Positions 28,209-38,545 of a stretch of 64,000 nucleotides of DNA are shown one piece after another. The position numbers were made by a program, and so were the translations under genes. Position 1 is the stretch's first letter. Each line of letters opens with the position of its first letter. Below the pieces are notes generated by a model. That model saw only the letters and a program-made list of their open reading frames with translations. It did not search any database and was not told the DNA's origin. This DNA is from Sphingobacteriaceae bacterium (GTDB lineage Bacteria > Bacteroidota > Bacteroidia > B-17B0 > Aurantibacillaceae): assembly GCA_023251725.1 (NCBI GenBank), contig JAHEYG010000001.1, positions 26,739-90,738 of the forward strand. Direction: 5' to 3'.

Positions 28209-29462
28209 TTGAATAAAACTTTATTAAAAATACTTAAGTACGTTCTTGCTCCTGCTGCTTTATTTATTTTTTTGTATATAGAGTCGCAAGGCGAAGGCGA
28301 TTTTCATATTTTTCTTTCTGCTTCTTCCGATTTATTTAAGAACGAAAATATTTTTGAAAAACATTACGGCCTAGGTTTCCATTATTATTACTCCGTATTT
28401 TTTGCTGTTCTGCTTCATCCATTAACCTATTTACCTTTTCAACTCGCCAAATTTTTATGGCTGGCCGTAAATTGTTTTTTTATTTTTAGAATTTTTCAAA
28501 TCATTAAAAATTTATTGCCGCTTCATAATTTTTCTAAAAACGAATTATTGTTTTTACGAGTGGCAGGTTTTGTGTTTGCTTTTCGTTTTCTTTTCGAAAA
28601 TGTTCATTATTCGCAAATGACCATTTTTTTATTGTATTTATGTTTACAGGGCTTACAATTAATTTTTTCGAACAAACCGGTAACGGGCGCTTTTTTAATT
28701 GCTTTGGGAATTAATATAAAATTACTGCCATTGGTTTTATTGCCGTATTTATTTTATAGGAAATTTTTTGTGGCGGGCATTTTAGTTATTTTATTTTATG
28801 TAGGATTATTATTAGTACCAATAATTTTTATCGGCTATCCGCAAAATAATTTTTTATTATCAAATTGGTTTAGTTTAATTAACCCGGTAAACACTATTCA
28901 TGTTTTAGATGTTGAAGAAAGAAGTTTTCATGGCTTAAGCACTCTGCTTTCAACCTTGCTGGTACAAAATGTACCCGATATTCATGCCCTTAAATTAAAA
29001 AGAAACATTTCCGATATTTCATTGGAGCAACTCCATTTTATTTTAAATATTGTTCGCTGCGCTTTTATTGTTTTGAGTTTATACTTTTTAAGAAGTTTCC
29101 CTTTTAAATCGCCTCGGGGTTTAAAGCACCGTTTTTGGGAGTTAAGTTATTTGTTGTTGCTCATCCCCCTAATTTTCCCCCACCAACAGCATTATGCTTT
29201 TTTATTTATTTGTCCCGCGTTTATTTTCTGCATCTATTATCTTATCCAAAATAAAAACACCCTCCCAAAAACAAAATATTATTCTATGGTTTCCTTAAGC
29301 ATCCTCATTTACCTTTTATGTAATTTAAAAATACTGCTCGGCGAGTTTAACGAATATTACGAGCATTATAAAATTCTAACTTACGGCGCCTTGTTGCTGA
29401 TTGTTTTGCTCGCTAATTGTGTACCTAAAGAAGAAGAAAAGGAAATTACTTTAGAAGTGTAA
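28209..29462 (+). CDS. GT87-like (DUF2029) polytopic membrane glycosyltransferase
   Basis: Many TM helices, DFHIFLSAS and HYYYSVFFAVLLHPLTYLPFQLA pattern. Confidence 0.7.
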   Translation: MNKTLLKILKYVLAPAALFIFLYIESQGEGDFHIFLSASSDLFKNENIFEKHYGLGFHYYYSVFFAVLLHPLTYLPFQLAKFLWLAVNCFFIFRIFQIIKNLLPLHNFSKNELLFLRVAGFVFAFRFLFENVHYSQMTIFLLYLCLQGLQLIFSNKPVTGAFLIALGINIKLLPLVLLPYLFYRKFFVAGILVILFYVGLLLVPIIFIGYPQNNFLLSNWFSLINPVNTIHVLDVEERSFHGLSTLLSTLLVQNVPDIHALKLKRNISDISLEQLHFILNIVRCAFIVLSLYFLRSFPFKSPRGLKHRFWELSYLLLLIPLIFPHQQHYAFLFICPAFIFCIYYLIQNKNTLPKTKYYSMVSLSILIYLLCNLKILLGEFNEYYEHYKILTYGALLLIVLLANCVPKEEEKEITLEV

Positions 29463-31692
29463 CGTGACCGTAATGTTGCTCATGCCGCAAACTCACTACG
29501 TTTTTAAAATTAATTAGCCATACGTAAACATCCTGTTGGCAAATATGTCCGCCGTAATATCCATCCCAGCCCCCCTCGGTATCATTGGTATGATAAATAC
29601 ATTCGCCCCATCGGTCGTAAATATAAAATTCGTACTCTTTTACTCCAATTAAAACGGGTTTAAAAATATCGTTAAGTCCGTCTTGTTTCCCGGGTGTAAA
29701 ACAATTCGGTATCCAAAAACGAAACTCCGGTAAAATATGCACGATTCTTACAGCCGTATCGGGGCAACCAAAACCATTAGTTACCGTTTGCACCACTGTA
29801 AAATCTCCGTAATTATTATAATGGTGAGATGGGTTTACCATGCTCGATGTATCGTTATCACCAAAAGTGTAAAACCAGGTGGTGGCGCCTACACTCTCAT
29901 CAAAAAAATAAATATCGGGATCAAAAATAGTTGTTTCGGTAGGTAAAAAAGAAAATCCCGCTCGTGGAATTGGATTTACAGTAACATATCCGTTCACCAC
30001 AAATTTACTGGTATCAATACAACCGCTGTTGGTAATAATTGTTAATGTAACATTATAAACTCCCGGCGGTGTAAAAACATGTGTTGGATTCATTAAAGTA
30101 GAAGTTCCTCCATCGCTATATTGCCAAAAATAGGTAGTGGGCACATCAGTTGCACTGGTATTTGTAAACGTTACACTGGCAGGATCGCACAGTTTAAGCA
30201 AAGTAGGGTCAAAATTCGCATTGGGTTTTTTATTCACAATTACTGTATCAATTTTTATCACTGAACAAACACTTTCTTTTACGGTTACCTTAATGGGATA
30301 TTTTCCGGGCAAACTATAGGTGATTCCGGTTGGATTTTTTATGGTGGATGTGCTGGGTGTTGCGGCTGCACCGCCAAAAGTCCAACTGAAAGTACTGTAC
30401 GGTGCGTAGCTTCCTCCTACAGTAAAATTAAAACTATTACCCGTTATGCATTGCCCGGGTGGAGCCGTAAATGTGGGCGCCAATAACGGATAAATAAAAA
30501 AAGTTTTAGTAGAAGTATCAGAACAAGGTTTTCCCGGATTAGCAATAAGTGTAACCGTATATTTTCCTGAATCGGGATAAACATAAATTGGATTCGTTAA
30601 ATTAGAAGTATCATTGGTTAAGGAAGGAACTCCAAAATCCCAATGATAAACTGTGCCTCCAAAACTCTGATTCGAAAAATTAACAGTGTATCCCGAACAC
30701 GGCTGTATTTGATCTAACATGGCACTTATAACGGTCACGCTACACGTTACAACGTTAAACTGAAAATCGCGATAATGTGTGCCAATTAAAATTCCGGCTC
30801 TGTATTCTTTCACACAAACACCCACTACCCATTGTCCGTCGATATTTGGTATACCATTTAAAAATCCGGTAACGGGATTGATATTAATTGCCGGCGACGA
30901 AGACATTGGATACACACTGCTATAAGGCGGTAAAAAAGGAACGCTAAAATAAGGAGGGGGCGTATTTACAGAAGGACAAGCAGCCGGAGGAACCGGACAT
31001 TGTGGCCCGGCCGAAGGAGAAGAACCAACAGTTGGGCAACAACCATCCAAACCGTTAAAGGGTGAACCCAGAGAATAAACCAACTGATCACCATCAGGGT
31101 CAATGGCCGAATGGTCGAAGGCAATCTGCAAACCGTTACATACAAAGATATTTGGTCGGAGTTTAAAACGAGGGCTGCTATTTACTAAAACTACTTCCGG
31201 CCCGGGAATATGTTCCCAATAAGTAGTGCCTACGCCTCCCGGATTTACTAAATTTAAAATAGTTCCGTTGCGGCAGCAGCGTTGATAAACAATATAATAT
31301 CCTCCTGCTAAAGGCGGCAAATTAATGGTAGTTTCATAAATTCCTTCCTCTACGCAAACCGTATTGGGGGCCTGAATACAGGAACTGTTAATCGCCGGCG
31401 GCACCAGCGTACTTGATAAAAGCGGTAAACTTAAAGTAGTAAATACATTGCCGCCCGCGTCAAATATGGTAACAAAAGCCGGACTGTCTAACGGCGGAAT
31501 ACCGTTATAACAGTCGCGATACACTTTCATGTGAATTTTATAATTATTTCCTCCTAAATTATCGTAATAAATTTCGCCTCCCACAATATGTGTGGCGTGA
31601 CTTAATCTAATAAATCCGAAAAAGAAAATAATACAAAATATGTACGAAAACTTAATTTTCACTATAGTGATTATAACTAATAAAGTTAGCAA
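29446..31692 (-). CDS. PKD-domain surface protein with gliding-motility-type (T9SS type B) C-terminal domain
   Basis: PKD repeats (HWDFG, FWQYSDGG, WTFGG); FWIPNCFTPGKQDGLNDIFKPV...YDRWGECIYHT C-terminus. Confidence 0.9.
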   Translation of the reverse strand: MLTLLVIITIVKIKFSYIFCIIFFFGFIRLSHATHIVGGEIYYDNLGGNNYKIHMKVYRDCYNGIPPLDSPAFVTIFDAGGNVFTTLSLPLLSSTLVPPAINSSCIQAPNTVCVEEGIYETTINLPPLAGGYYIVYQRCCRNGTILNLVNPGGVGTTYWEHIPGPEVVLVNSSPRFKLRPNIFVCNGLQIAFDHSAIDPDGDQLVYSLGSPFNGLDGCCPTVGSSPSAGPQCPVPPAACPSVNTPPPYFSVPFLPPYSSVYPMSSSPAININPVTGFLNGIPNIDGQWVVGVCVKEYRAGILIGTHYRDFQFNVVTCSVTVISAMLDQIQPCSGYTVNFSNQSFGGTVYHWDFGVPSLTNDTSNLTNPIYVYPDSGKYTVTLIANPGKPCSDTSTKTFFIYPLLAPTFTAPPGQCITGNSFNFTVGGSYAPYSTFSWTFGGAAATPSTSTIKNPTGITYSLPGKYPIKVTVKESVCSVIKIDTVIVNKKPNANFDPTLLKLCDPASVTFTNTSATDVPTTYFWQYSDGGTSTLMNPTHVFTPPGVYNVTLTIITNSGCIDTSKFVVNGYVTVNPIPRAGFSFLPTETTIFDPDIYFFDESVGATTWFYTFGDNDTSSMVNPSHHYNNYGDFTVVQTVTNGFGCPDTAVRIVHILPEFRFWIPNCFTPGKQDGLNDIFKPVLIGVKEYEFYIYDRWGECIYHTNDTEGGWDGYYGGHICQQDVYVWLINFKNVVSLRHEQHYGHVTLLK

Positions 31693-31788
31693 AAATTATG
31701 CTAATAATTAAGCAAATGAGCCAAATCATCCTAAAATTTAGGGATTGATGCCTGAATTGCTCATGAGATTTGATTAACTTTGTATATA

Positions 31789-34047
31789 ATGCGTTACTTT
31801 CTTATAACCGTACTTTCTATTTCATTTATTTTAAGCGCTATTCTTAAAGCGCAGTTACCTGTTGGTATTGATACCCTTACTGTTTTTGAAAACAATAAAA
31901 TTTTAAAATCGGCATGGGCCGGAGGATTAAATTTTTGTGAATTTTCGGAAATTGATTTAAATCTGGATGGTAAAAAAGATATTGTAGCGTTTGATAAAAT
32001 AAATTATCTGGCTTATGGTGTTTTAAGAAGTTTTATAAATAAAGGAGGCGTGGGGCAAACCAATTATGTGCATGATGCTTCTTACTACAATAAATTTCCT
32101 ACAGTAAACAGCTGGACTTTATTTTACGATTATAATAATGATGGCAAGGCCGATTTATTTACTTACGTTTTAGGAGGCATTCAGGTTTATAAAAATACTT
32201 CTACGCTCGGTAATTTATCTTTTCAACTTAAAGATTACAGATTAAATTCAAACTCTACTCCAACAGCTACCTTTACCACTATGGGCAATATTTATTCGAG
32301 TCCGGTTTCTTTACCTGCATTTTACGATGTAGACAGTGATGGCGATATGGATATTTTAACTTTCGGCTCAGCAGGTTTCGTTATTGAATTTCATAAAAAC
32401 CGACAAGAACTTTTTGGTGCTACCGATACACTTGTTTACGAACTCACCGATTTTTGCTGGGGCGATATTAGCGAAAATAATTGCGGTGTTAATTTAAGTC
32501 AATGCGCGCTTTTTAAAATGTATCAAGATATTGTAAATCCTACGGCTAAAGTTTATCATTCGGGTTCTTGTTTAATGTGTTTAGACAGAGAAAGCGACGG
32601 CGACATTGATATGGTTTTAGGCGATGTAAGTTGCAAAGTGGTTAGTTACCTGGAGAATCAAGGAATCGGCAGCAGCAATTCGCACATGAATGATACCACA
32701 AAACTATATCCTAATTATCCCGCCAAGGCATCCACCACAGTAATTAATATGAGTTATTATCCTTGTACTTATAATTTGGATATAGATAATGATTCGAAAA
32801 AAGATTTAATTGCTTCTCCTAATATCAGCGGCAGCGAAAATTATCAAAGTGTTTGGCTTTATAAAAATATTGGAACAACAACTGTAGCCAATTTTCAATT
32901 TGTAAAAAATAATTTTTTACAGGATGAAATGATTGAAGTGGGCGAAGGCGCTTATCCTGTTTTGTTTGATAATGATAACGATGGTTTAAAAGATTTAGTT
33001 ATTGGTAATTTAGGATATTATAATGTAAACACCAATAATACCAAATTAACTTTTTATAAAAATGTGGGTACGTTATCGCAACCGAGTTATTCGTTAATCA
33101 CGAGAGATTTTGCAAACTTGTCGGCGATTGCTACCGCTTCGCTTCTTGGATGTTTTGTTCCCACCTTTGGTGATATTGATAATGATGGAGATATTGATAT
33201 GATTTTGGGAGATTGCTCAGGAAAAATTCATTGGGTAGAAAACATTGCGGGCGCCGGTGTTACTTGTAACTTCAGTATTTTTAAAAATAATTTTTTTGGT
33301 CTCGCCGCACCAACTGCCAATGCGTATCCGCAATTAATTGATGTGAACCGCGATGGTAAATTGGATTTACTTACAGGAAGAAAAAACGGAAGATTATATT
33401 ATTATCAAAATATTGGAACGCTCGCTGTTCCAAGTTTTAGTTTAATCAATTCTAATTTTGGAAATGTAAATGTAAAAGGCGATCCTACTTTTTTTGGTGC
33501 CGACGGAAGTTGCGCGCCTTTTATGTATGATGTTGGAGGATCTTATAAATTATTGTGTGGTTCCATTAGCGGAAGAATTTATTATTATGATAACATTGAT
33601 GGCAACCTCGCCGGAAATTTTAACCGCATAGATACTAATGTAAATAAAATTTATGTGGGAGGTCAGAGCGCTTTACAGTTTGTGGATATTAATAACGATG
33701 GTAAACGCGATTTAATAGTGGGAAATTATTCGGGAGGTTTAACTTATTATTCATCCAAAAGCACAATAGGAATTAATGAGTTAGAAAATAATTCGGTCGA
33801 ACAGGTTTTAGTTTATCCAAATCCTGCCAATGATTATTTAAATGTAAAATTTAAAAATTACGCTATAGAAAAATGCGAATTAGAATTAATTGACATTTGC
33901 GGCAAAACAGTTTTAAAACAATTTAACGAGTCTTCTTACTGTTATATTAATATCGAAACAATTCCCAAAGGATTATATTTACTCAAAATTAACTCTTACC
34001 ACCATAAACAGGTTCAAACCATTTACAAAAAAATTATCCTGCAATAG
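31789..34047 (+). CDS. FG-GAP/VCBS-repeat protein with T9SS type A sorting domain
   Basis: Repeated DIDNDGDIDMILGD and DVNRDGKLDLLTG motifs; VYPNPANDYLNVKF C-terminus; ORF track starts at 31780, ATG at 31789. Confidence 0.87.
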   Translation: MRYFLITVLSISFILSAILKAQLPVGIDTLTVFENNKILKSAWAGGLNFCEFSEIDLNLDGKKDIVAFDKINYLAYGVLRSFINKGGVGQTNYVHDASYYNKFPTVNSWTLFYDYNNDGKADLFTYVLGGIQVYKNTSTLGNLSFQLKDYRLNSNSTPTATFTTMGNIYSSPVSLPAFYDVDSDGDMDILTFGSAGFVIEFHKNRQELFGATDTLVYELTDFCWGDISENNCGVNLSQCALFKMYQDIVNPTAKVYHSGSCLMCLDRESDGDIDMVLGDVSCKVVSYLENQGIGSSNSHMNDTTKLYPNYPAKASTTVINMSYYPCTYNLDIDNDSKKDLIASPNISGSENYQSVWLYKNIGTTTVANFQFVKNNFLQDEMIEVGEGAYPVLFDNDNDGLKDLVIGNLGYYNVNTNNTKLTFYKNVGTLSQPSYSLITRDFANLSAIATASLLGCFVPTFGDIDNDGDIDMILGDCSGKIHWVENIAGAGVTCNFSIFKNNFFGLAAPTANAYPQLIDVNRDGKLDLLTGRKNGRLYYYQNIGTLAVPSFSLINSNFGNVNVKGDPTFFGADGSCAPFMYDVGGSYKLLCGSISGRIYYYDNIDGNLAGNFNRIDTNVNKIYVGGQSALQFVDINNDGKRDLIVGNYSGGLTYYSSKSTIGINELENNSVEQVLVYPNPANDYLNVKFKNYAIEKCELELIDICGKTVLKQFNESSYCYINIETIPKGLYLLKINSYHHKQVQTIYKKIILQ

Positions 34048-35483
34048 TGCGCAAACCGTTATATATTATTTTTACTTTTGCGATTATTTTTTTCTTTTCG
34101 TTTTGCATAAAAGATAAAGGCCTTACTAATTATGGCGATTACCCCAACGAAATTGGTAAAATTATTAATTTCAAATGCGCCACTTCGGGTTGTCATAACG
34201 ATTTAAGTTATCCGGCAGCCGACGGTTTAAATTTAAGCACTTGGGATAACCTATTTAAAGGAAGTAATAGCGGTTCGCCCGTAATTCCCTTCAACAGCAA
34301 ATTTTCAAGTCTTTGTAATTATATTAATACCTATCCCGAATTAGGCATTATTGATAAACCTACCATGCCGCTTAATCCGCCATTTTTAAGTAAAGAAGAA
34401 GTAACTACCATAAAAAACTGGATTGATGCCGGCGCGCCCGATGTAAATGGTTTTATAAAATGGAGTGATAACCCTAATCGCAAAAAAATTTATGTGGCTA
34501 ACCAGGGATGCGACGTGGTAACTGTTTTTGACAGCGAAACCATGTTGCCTATGCGATATATTTCGGTGGGAAACAATTCAGGTATTGAAGTGCCGCACAT
34601 GATACGCGTTTCGCCCGACGGACAATTTTGGTATGTGGTGTTTGTAAATAACAACATTATGCAAAAATTCAGGTGCAGCGATGATGTGTTAGTAGGCACC
34701 GCTAATTTAGGTGCCAATTTCGACTGGAATACATTTATTATTTCTGACGATGGCAAAAAAGCATTTTGCGTGGCATGGACAACTAACGGTCACATTGCCG
34801 CGGTTGATTTAAATCAAATGAAATTAATACGGAATTTTGGCGGATACAGTTTTCCTCACGGTGTGGCGCTAAACGGAACCAATGATACTATTTATGTAAC
34901 GGGCCAAAGCGGAAATTTTTTATATAAATTAGATACTGCCTTTAACACATCCGTACAAGTAAGTTTAGATGGTAACGTACCCAGCTTAACCCCCTCACTC
35001 GATCCTCACGAAATTATTATTTCTCCCGATAAAAAAACATTGTATATCACTTGTCAGAAAGTAAACCAACTTTATATTATGGATATTACTACATGGACAT
35101 TAATTAACATTATTTCTACAGGCTCCTTTCCTCAGGAAATGGTAATTTCTCCTACCGATAAAAAACTTTACATTTCCTGTACTTACGATTCCATCAGTTT
35201 TCCGGGAAGTTACGGCAGCGTGTATGTAATGAATACCTTGAATTATTTAGTGTCAAAAATAAATGTGGGATTTATGCCACACGGTATCGGGCTCGACGAA
35301 AGTAAAAATTTATTGTACGTGGCGAGCAGAAATATATTGGCTAACGGTCCGGCCCCACACCACACGGGTGTTTGCAGTGGGCGTAACGGTTATATTAATT
35401 ACGTAAATACGCAAACTCTTCTTATAGAAAAAAGAAGAACCGAAATTTCGATTGATCCCTTTAGTGTTGGTGTAAGAAAATAG
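34047..35483 (+). CDS. YVTN-type beta-propeller lipoprotein-like protein with heme c-like motif
   Basis: KIYVANQGCDVVTVFDSE propeller repeats; N-terminal CATSGCH (CX4CH). Confidence 0.72.
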   Translation: MRKPLYIIFTFAIIFFFSFCIKDKGLTNYGDYPNEIGKIINFKCATSGCHNDLSYPAADGLNLSTWDNLFKGSNSGSPVIPFNSKFSSLCNYINTYPELGIIDKPTMPLNPPFLSKEEVTTIKNWIDAGAPDVNGFIKWSDNPNRKKIYVANQGCDVVTVFDSETMLPMRYISVGNNSGIEVPHMIRVSPDGQFWYVVFVNNNIMQKFRCSDDVLVGTANLGANFDWNTFIISDDGKKAFCVAWTTNGHIAAVDLNQMKLIRNFGGYSFPHGVALNGTNDTIYVTGQSGNFLYKLDTAFNTSVQVSLDGNVPSLTPSLDPHEIIISPDKKTLYITCQKVNQLYIMDITTWTLINIISTGSFPQEMVISPTDKKLYISCTYDSISFPGSYGSVYVMNTLNYLVSKINVGFMPHGIGLDESKNLLYVASRNILANGPAPHHTGVCSGRNGYINYVNTQTLLIEKRRTEISIDPFSVGVRK

Positions 35484-35485
35484 TA

Positions 35486-35917
35486 TTGGATTTAACTCAC
35501 ATAAACGGCATATCTATAGGTTCAAAGCAAGCCATTATTTTATTTGACGGTAATTGCATGATGTGTAACCGAAGTATAAAGTTTATTTTAAGAAAAGAAA
35601 AACAATCTGAGCTTTTTTTTGCTGCTTTACAATCTGATTTCGGGAAAAATATTTTAAAACAATTTGGTTTGGAAGGAAAAGCAGACAGCATTGTTTTAAT
35701 AGAAAATGGAATAGCACATACTAAATCTGGCGCGGCCTTACGAATTTGTAAATATTTAAAAGGCGGTTGGCCATTAATGCTGGGATTTATAATTGTGCCG
35801 CCGTTTATAAGAAACGCCATTTACGATTACATTGCTAAAAACAGGATTAAATGGTACGGCACCACCGAATATTGTGAAATGATGAGGCCCGAATTAAAAA
35901 AAAGATTTTTGGAATAA
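35486..35917 (+). CDS. DCC-family thiol-disulfide oxidoreductase-like protein (DUF393)
   Basis: ILFDGNCMMCNRSIKFILR motif. Confidence 0.85.
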   Translation: MDLTHINGISIGSKQAIILFDGNCMMCNRSIKFILRKEKQSELFFAALQSDFGKNILKQFGLEGKADSIVLIENGIAHTKSGAALRICKYLKGGWPLMLGFIIVPPFIRNAIYDYIAKNRIKWYGTTEYCEMMRPELKKRFLE

Positions 35918-35931
35918 AAAAATTATAAAAC

Positions 35932-36441
35932 ATGAAACCACAAGACTTCGTAAAAAAATTCTATCCATTCGCCAAACAAACCGAAACAAAAACCGGAATC
36001 AGCGCCATTGCCATTTTAGCACAGGCCGCTCTCGAAAGCGGATGGGGCGAACACGCTCCCGGCAATATGTTTTTTGGTGTAAAGGATACCGATGGCGTAA
36101 ACGGAAATGAACAACTTTGTATTACTACAGAATACAGTCGACGCTCCGATTTAAAATTCCCTGAAATAATTAGTATCACACCATACACAAAAAATAATCA
36201 AAAATATTTTAAGTATAAAGTAAAAGATTATTTCAGAAAATACGATTCGCCCGAACAAAGCTTTACAGATCATACGCAATTCTTTTTTGAGAACAGCCGT
36301 TATGCAAAAGCGCTCACCGTAAAATCCGAACCGTATAAATTTATTGATGAAATTGCGAAAGCAGGTTATGCAACAGCGCCAAGTTATGCCGAAACTTTAA
36401 AATCGGTGGCTAAAAATATTGAGAATTATATTCCGAAATAA
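35932..36441 (+). CDS. Glucosaminidase-domain (FlgJ-like) peptidoglycan hydrolase
   Basis: AILAQAALESGWGEHAPGNMFFGVK...YDSPEQSFTDHTQFF...YATAPSYAETL. Confidence 0.87.
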   Translation: MKPQDFVKKFYPFAKQTETKTGISAIAILAQAALESGWGEHAPGNMFFGVKDTDGVNGNEQLCITTEYSRRSDLKFPEIISITPYTKNNQKYFKYKVKDYFRKYDSPEQSFTDHTQFFFENSRYAKALTVKSEPYKFIDEIAKAGYATAPSYAETLKSVAKNIENYIPK

Positions 36442-36464
36442 AATCAATTCTTAATTCTGCATTT

Positions 36465-36502
36465 GGCGAGGTAAACTCGCCATCGCGAGCCCCGCCTCGC
36501 GA
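36465..36502. terminator. Two adjacent GC-rich hairpins between convergent genes
   Basis: GGCGAG-gtaaa-CTCGCC and TCGCGAG-ccccgc-CTCGCGA in a very AT-rich context. Confidence 0.6.
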
Positions 36503-36503
36503 C

Positions 36504-37433
36504 TTAATTCTTAATTCTTTTTAACTGCTCCACCATAATTTTAATTCCTTCTTCGAAAGAATGCGGGCTGTAACCTAAATCCCTTTTGGCTTTCTCAATG
36601 ATGAATCCGGTGATGGGCGGACGCTTAGCCGGTTGTTTTATATCGGCCGATTTGGATGGTTTTATTAATGCCTTATCTAATTTATAATAGTCGGCCACTT
36701 TATGCGCCAGTTGCAAAATACTTAAAAAATCTTTTCCCGAAATATTATAAATGCCTTCTGCTTTTTTTTGCGCCATTAAAATACAACCATCCGCCAAATC
36801 CTCGGCTAAAGTTGGCGTGCGAAACTGATCGTCGACTACATTAATTGTTTTGCCTTGTTCTAAATTTTGCTTTACCCACAATACAATATTGCTTCGGCTC
36901 ATATTATCTACAATACCATAAACTAAAACGGTGCGTGCCATGGCCCATTTTATTTTACTTGCCTGAACAATTTTTTCGGCAGCCAGTTTTGTTTCGGCAT
37001 AAAAACTTAAAGGATTTGGTTTCTCGTCCTCTGTAAGCGGACCGTGAGTGCCGTCAAAAATAAAATCGGTGCTTAAATGAATAAAATGGGGTTTGTAATT
37101 TTGATTTTGTTCCTGTAAACTTTCTAACGCTATTATTTGGTATTCCACGGAAGTGGCATTCATCAGCATAGCGTTTTCCTTATCAGTTTCGCAAGCATCA
37201 ACATTGGTCATGGCTGCAGTATTAATCACCACATCGGGTAAATGTTTTTTAAAAACAGCATTTACGTTTTCTTTATTGGTAATATCTAATGATTCGTAAA
37301 TGTATCCTGCTTTATCGACCAAACGGTTTTCGCCACGGGCAGTTGCTATTAAAACAATGGTTGTATCCAGTTTTAATTTGTAAACGAGTTTTTGTCCTAA
37401 TAAACCGTTAGAGCCTGTTACTAAAATCTTCAT
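36504..37433 (-). CDS. SDR-family dTDP-4-dehydrorhamnose reductase-like protein
   Basis: MKILVTGSNGLLGQKL, HLSTDFIFDGTHGPLTEDEKPNPLSFYAETKLAAE. Confidence 0.78.
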   Translation of the reverse strand: MKILVTGSNGLLGQKLVYKLKLDTTIVLIATARGENRLVDKAGYIYESLDITNKENVNAVFKKHLPDVVINTAAMTNVDACETDKENAMLMNATSVEYQIIALESLQEQNQNYKPHFIHLSTDFIFDGTHGPLTEDEKPNPLSFYAETKLAAEKIVQASKIKWAMARTVLVYGIVDNMSRSNIVLWVKQNLEQGKTINVVDDQFRTPTLAEDLADGCILMAQKKAEGIYNISGKDFLSILQLAHKVADYYKLDKALIKPSKSADIKQPAKRPPITGFIIEKAKRDLGYSPHSFEEGIKIMVEQLKRIKN

Positions 37434-37439
37434 TGTATT

Positions 37440-38456
37440 TTACGAAGCTAAAATTTCTTTGAGTTTTTGTATTTGTTCCGGTGTTCCCAAAACAAATAAT
37501 TTTGATTGCGGAATTATTTTAGTTTCGGCACTAGGGTTTACAATATAATTTCCCTGAGCAGTTTTAAATCCAATAATGTTTGCACCCGATTTATTTCTAA
37601 TTTCTAAATCTTTAAGTGTTTTATTTTTTAAAGTTTCAGAGATGCTGTCGAAAGTAATATCTTCCAAATTAATATTATCGCCGCCTTCAGCAGTAATAAA
37701 ATCTAAAAATTCCATTACATCCGGTTTCATTACCAAACTCGCCATATGTGCGCCTCCTACCTTATCAGGCATTATTACATTGTTAGCGCCGGCTATTTTT
37801 AATTTGGTATCAGAATTATCTTCGCTTGCCCGGGAAATAATTGTGAGGTTAGGATTTAAATTGCGTGCACTTAAAACAATAAATAAATTATCGGCATCTG
37901 TAGGTAAAGTAGTGATGATTGCTTTTGCTCTTAAAATTCCCGCTTTAATTAATGTTTCATCTTCTGTGGAATCGCCCTGAATAACCAAATCGCTATACTT
38001 ATGATTTATTACACTTGTAATTGCTGCGTTATTTTCTATCACCACAAACCGACGGTTATGTTTTTTTAAAACCTGTGCTGCTTGCCGGCCGTTACGTCCG
38101 TATCCGCAAATAATAACATGGTCGTTTAATTTATCTATTGTGGCGTTCAATTTTCTATTTTTAAAAAATTCGTTAAACTCTCCGTCAATCACAAAACGCG
38201 TAATGGCCGAAACAGCATAAGCAAATGTACCAAAACTTGTCATTATTAAAAATACAGTGAAAATTTTTCCGCCGCTGGATAATGGCTCAACTTCTCCGTA
38301 TCCTACAGTAGCCACAGTAATTACCGTCATATAAAAAGCATCAAAAAAAGTATAATTATCAATAATCATATACCCTAAAGTGCCAATACACAATAAAGCA
38401 GTAAGTATTAATACAGGAATGGCAAAACGGAAGTAATCTTTAATAAATTGAATCAC
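37440..38456 (-). CDS. Potassium channel with TrkA-N (RCK) and TrkA-C domains
   Basis: TVITVATVGYGEVEPLS selectivity filter; VIICGYGRNGRQAAQVL. Confidence 0.88.
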   Translation of the reverse strand: MIQFIKDYFRFAIPVLILTALLCIGTLGYMIIDNYTFFDAFYMTVITVATVGYGEVEPLSSGGKIFTVFLIMTSFGTFAYAVSAITRFVIDGEFNEFFKNRKLNATIDKLNDHVIICGYGRNGRQAAQVLKKHNRRFVVIENNAAITSVINHKYSDLVIQGDSTEDETLIKAGILRAKAIITTLPTDADNLFIVLSARNLNPNLTIISRASEDNSDTKLKIAGANNVIMPDKVGGAHMASLVMKPDVMEFLDFITAEGGDNINLEDITFDSISETLKNKTLKDLEIRNKSGANIIGFKTAQGNYIVNPSAETKIIPQSKLFVLGTPEQIQKLKEILAS

Positions 38457-38545
38457 CTTAATAGATGTTTAACGGCTAATATACAAAATTCGCTTTAACC
38501 AAATATCTTAAATAAAATGAACAAAACCGTATCTTTACCGAAACA

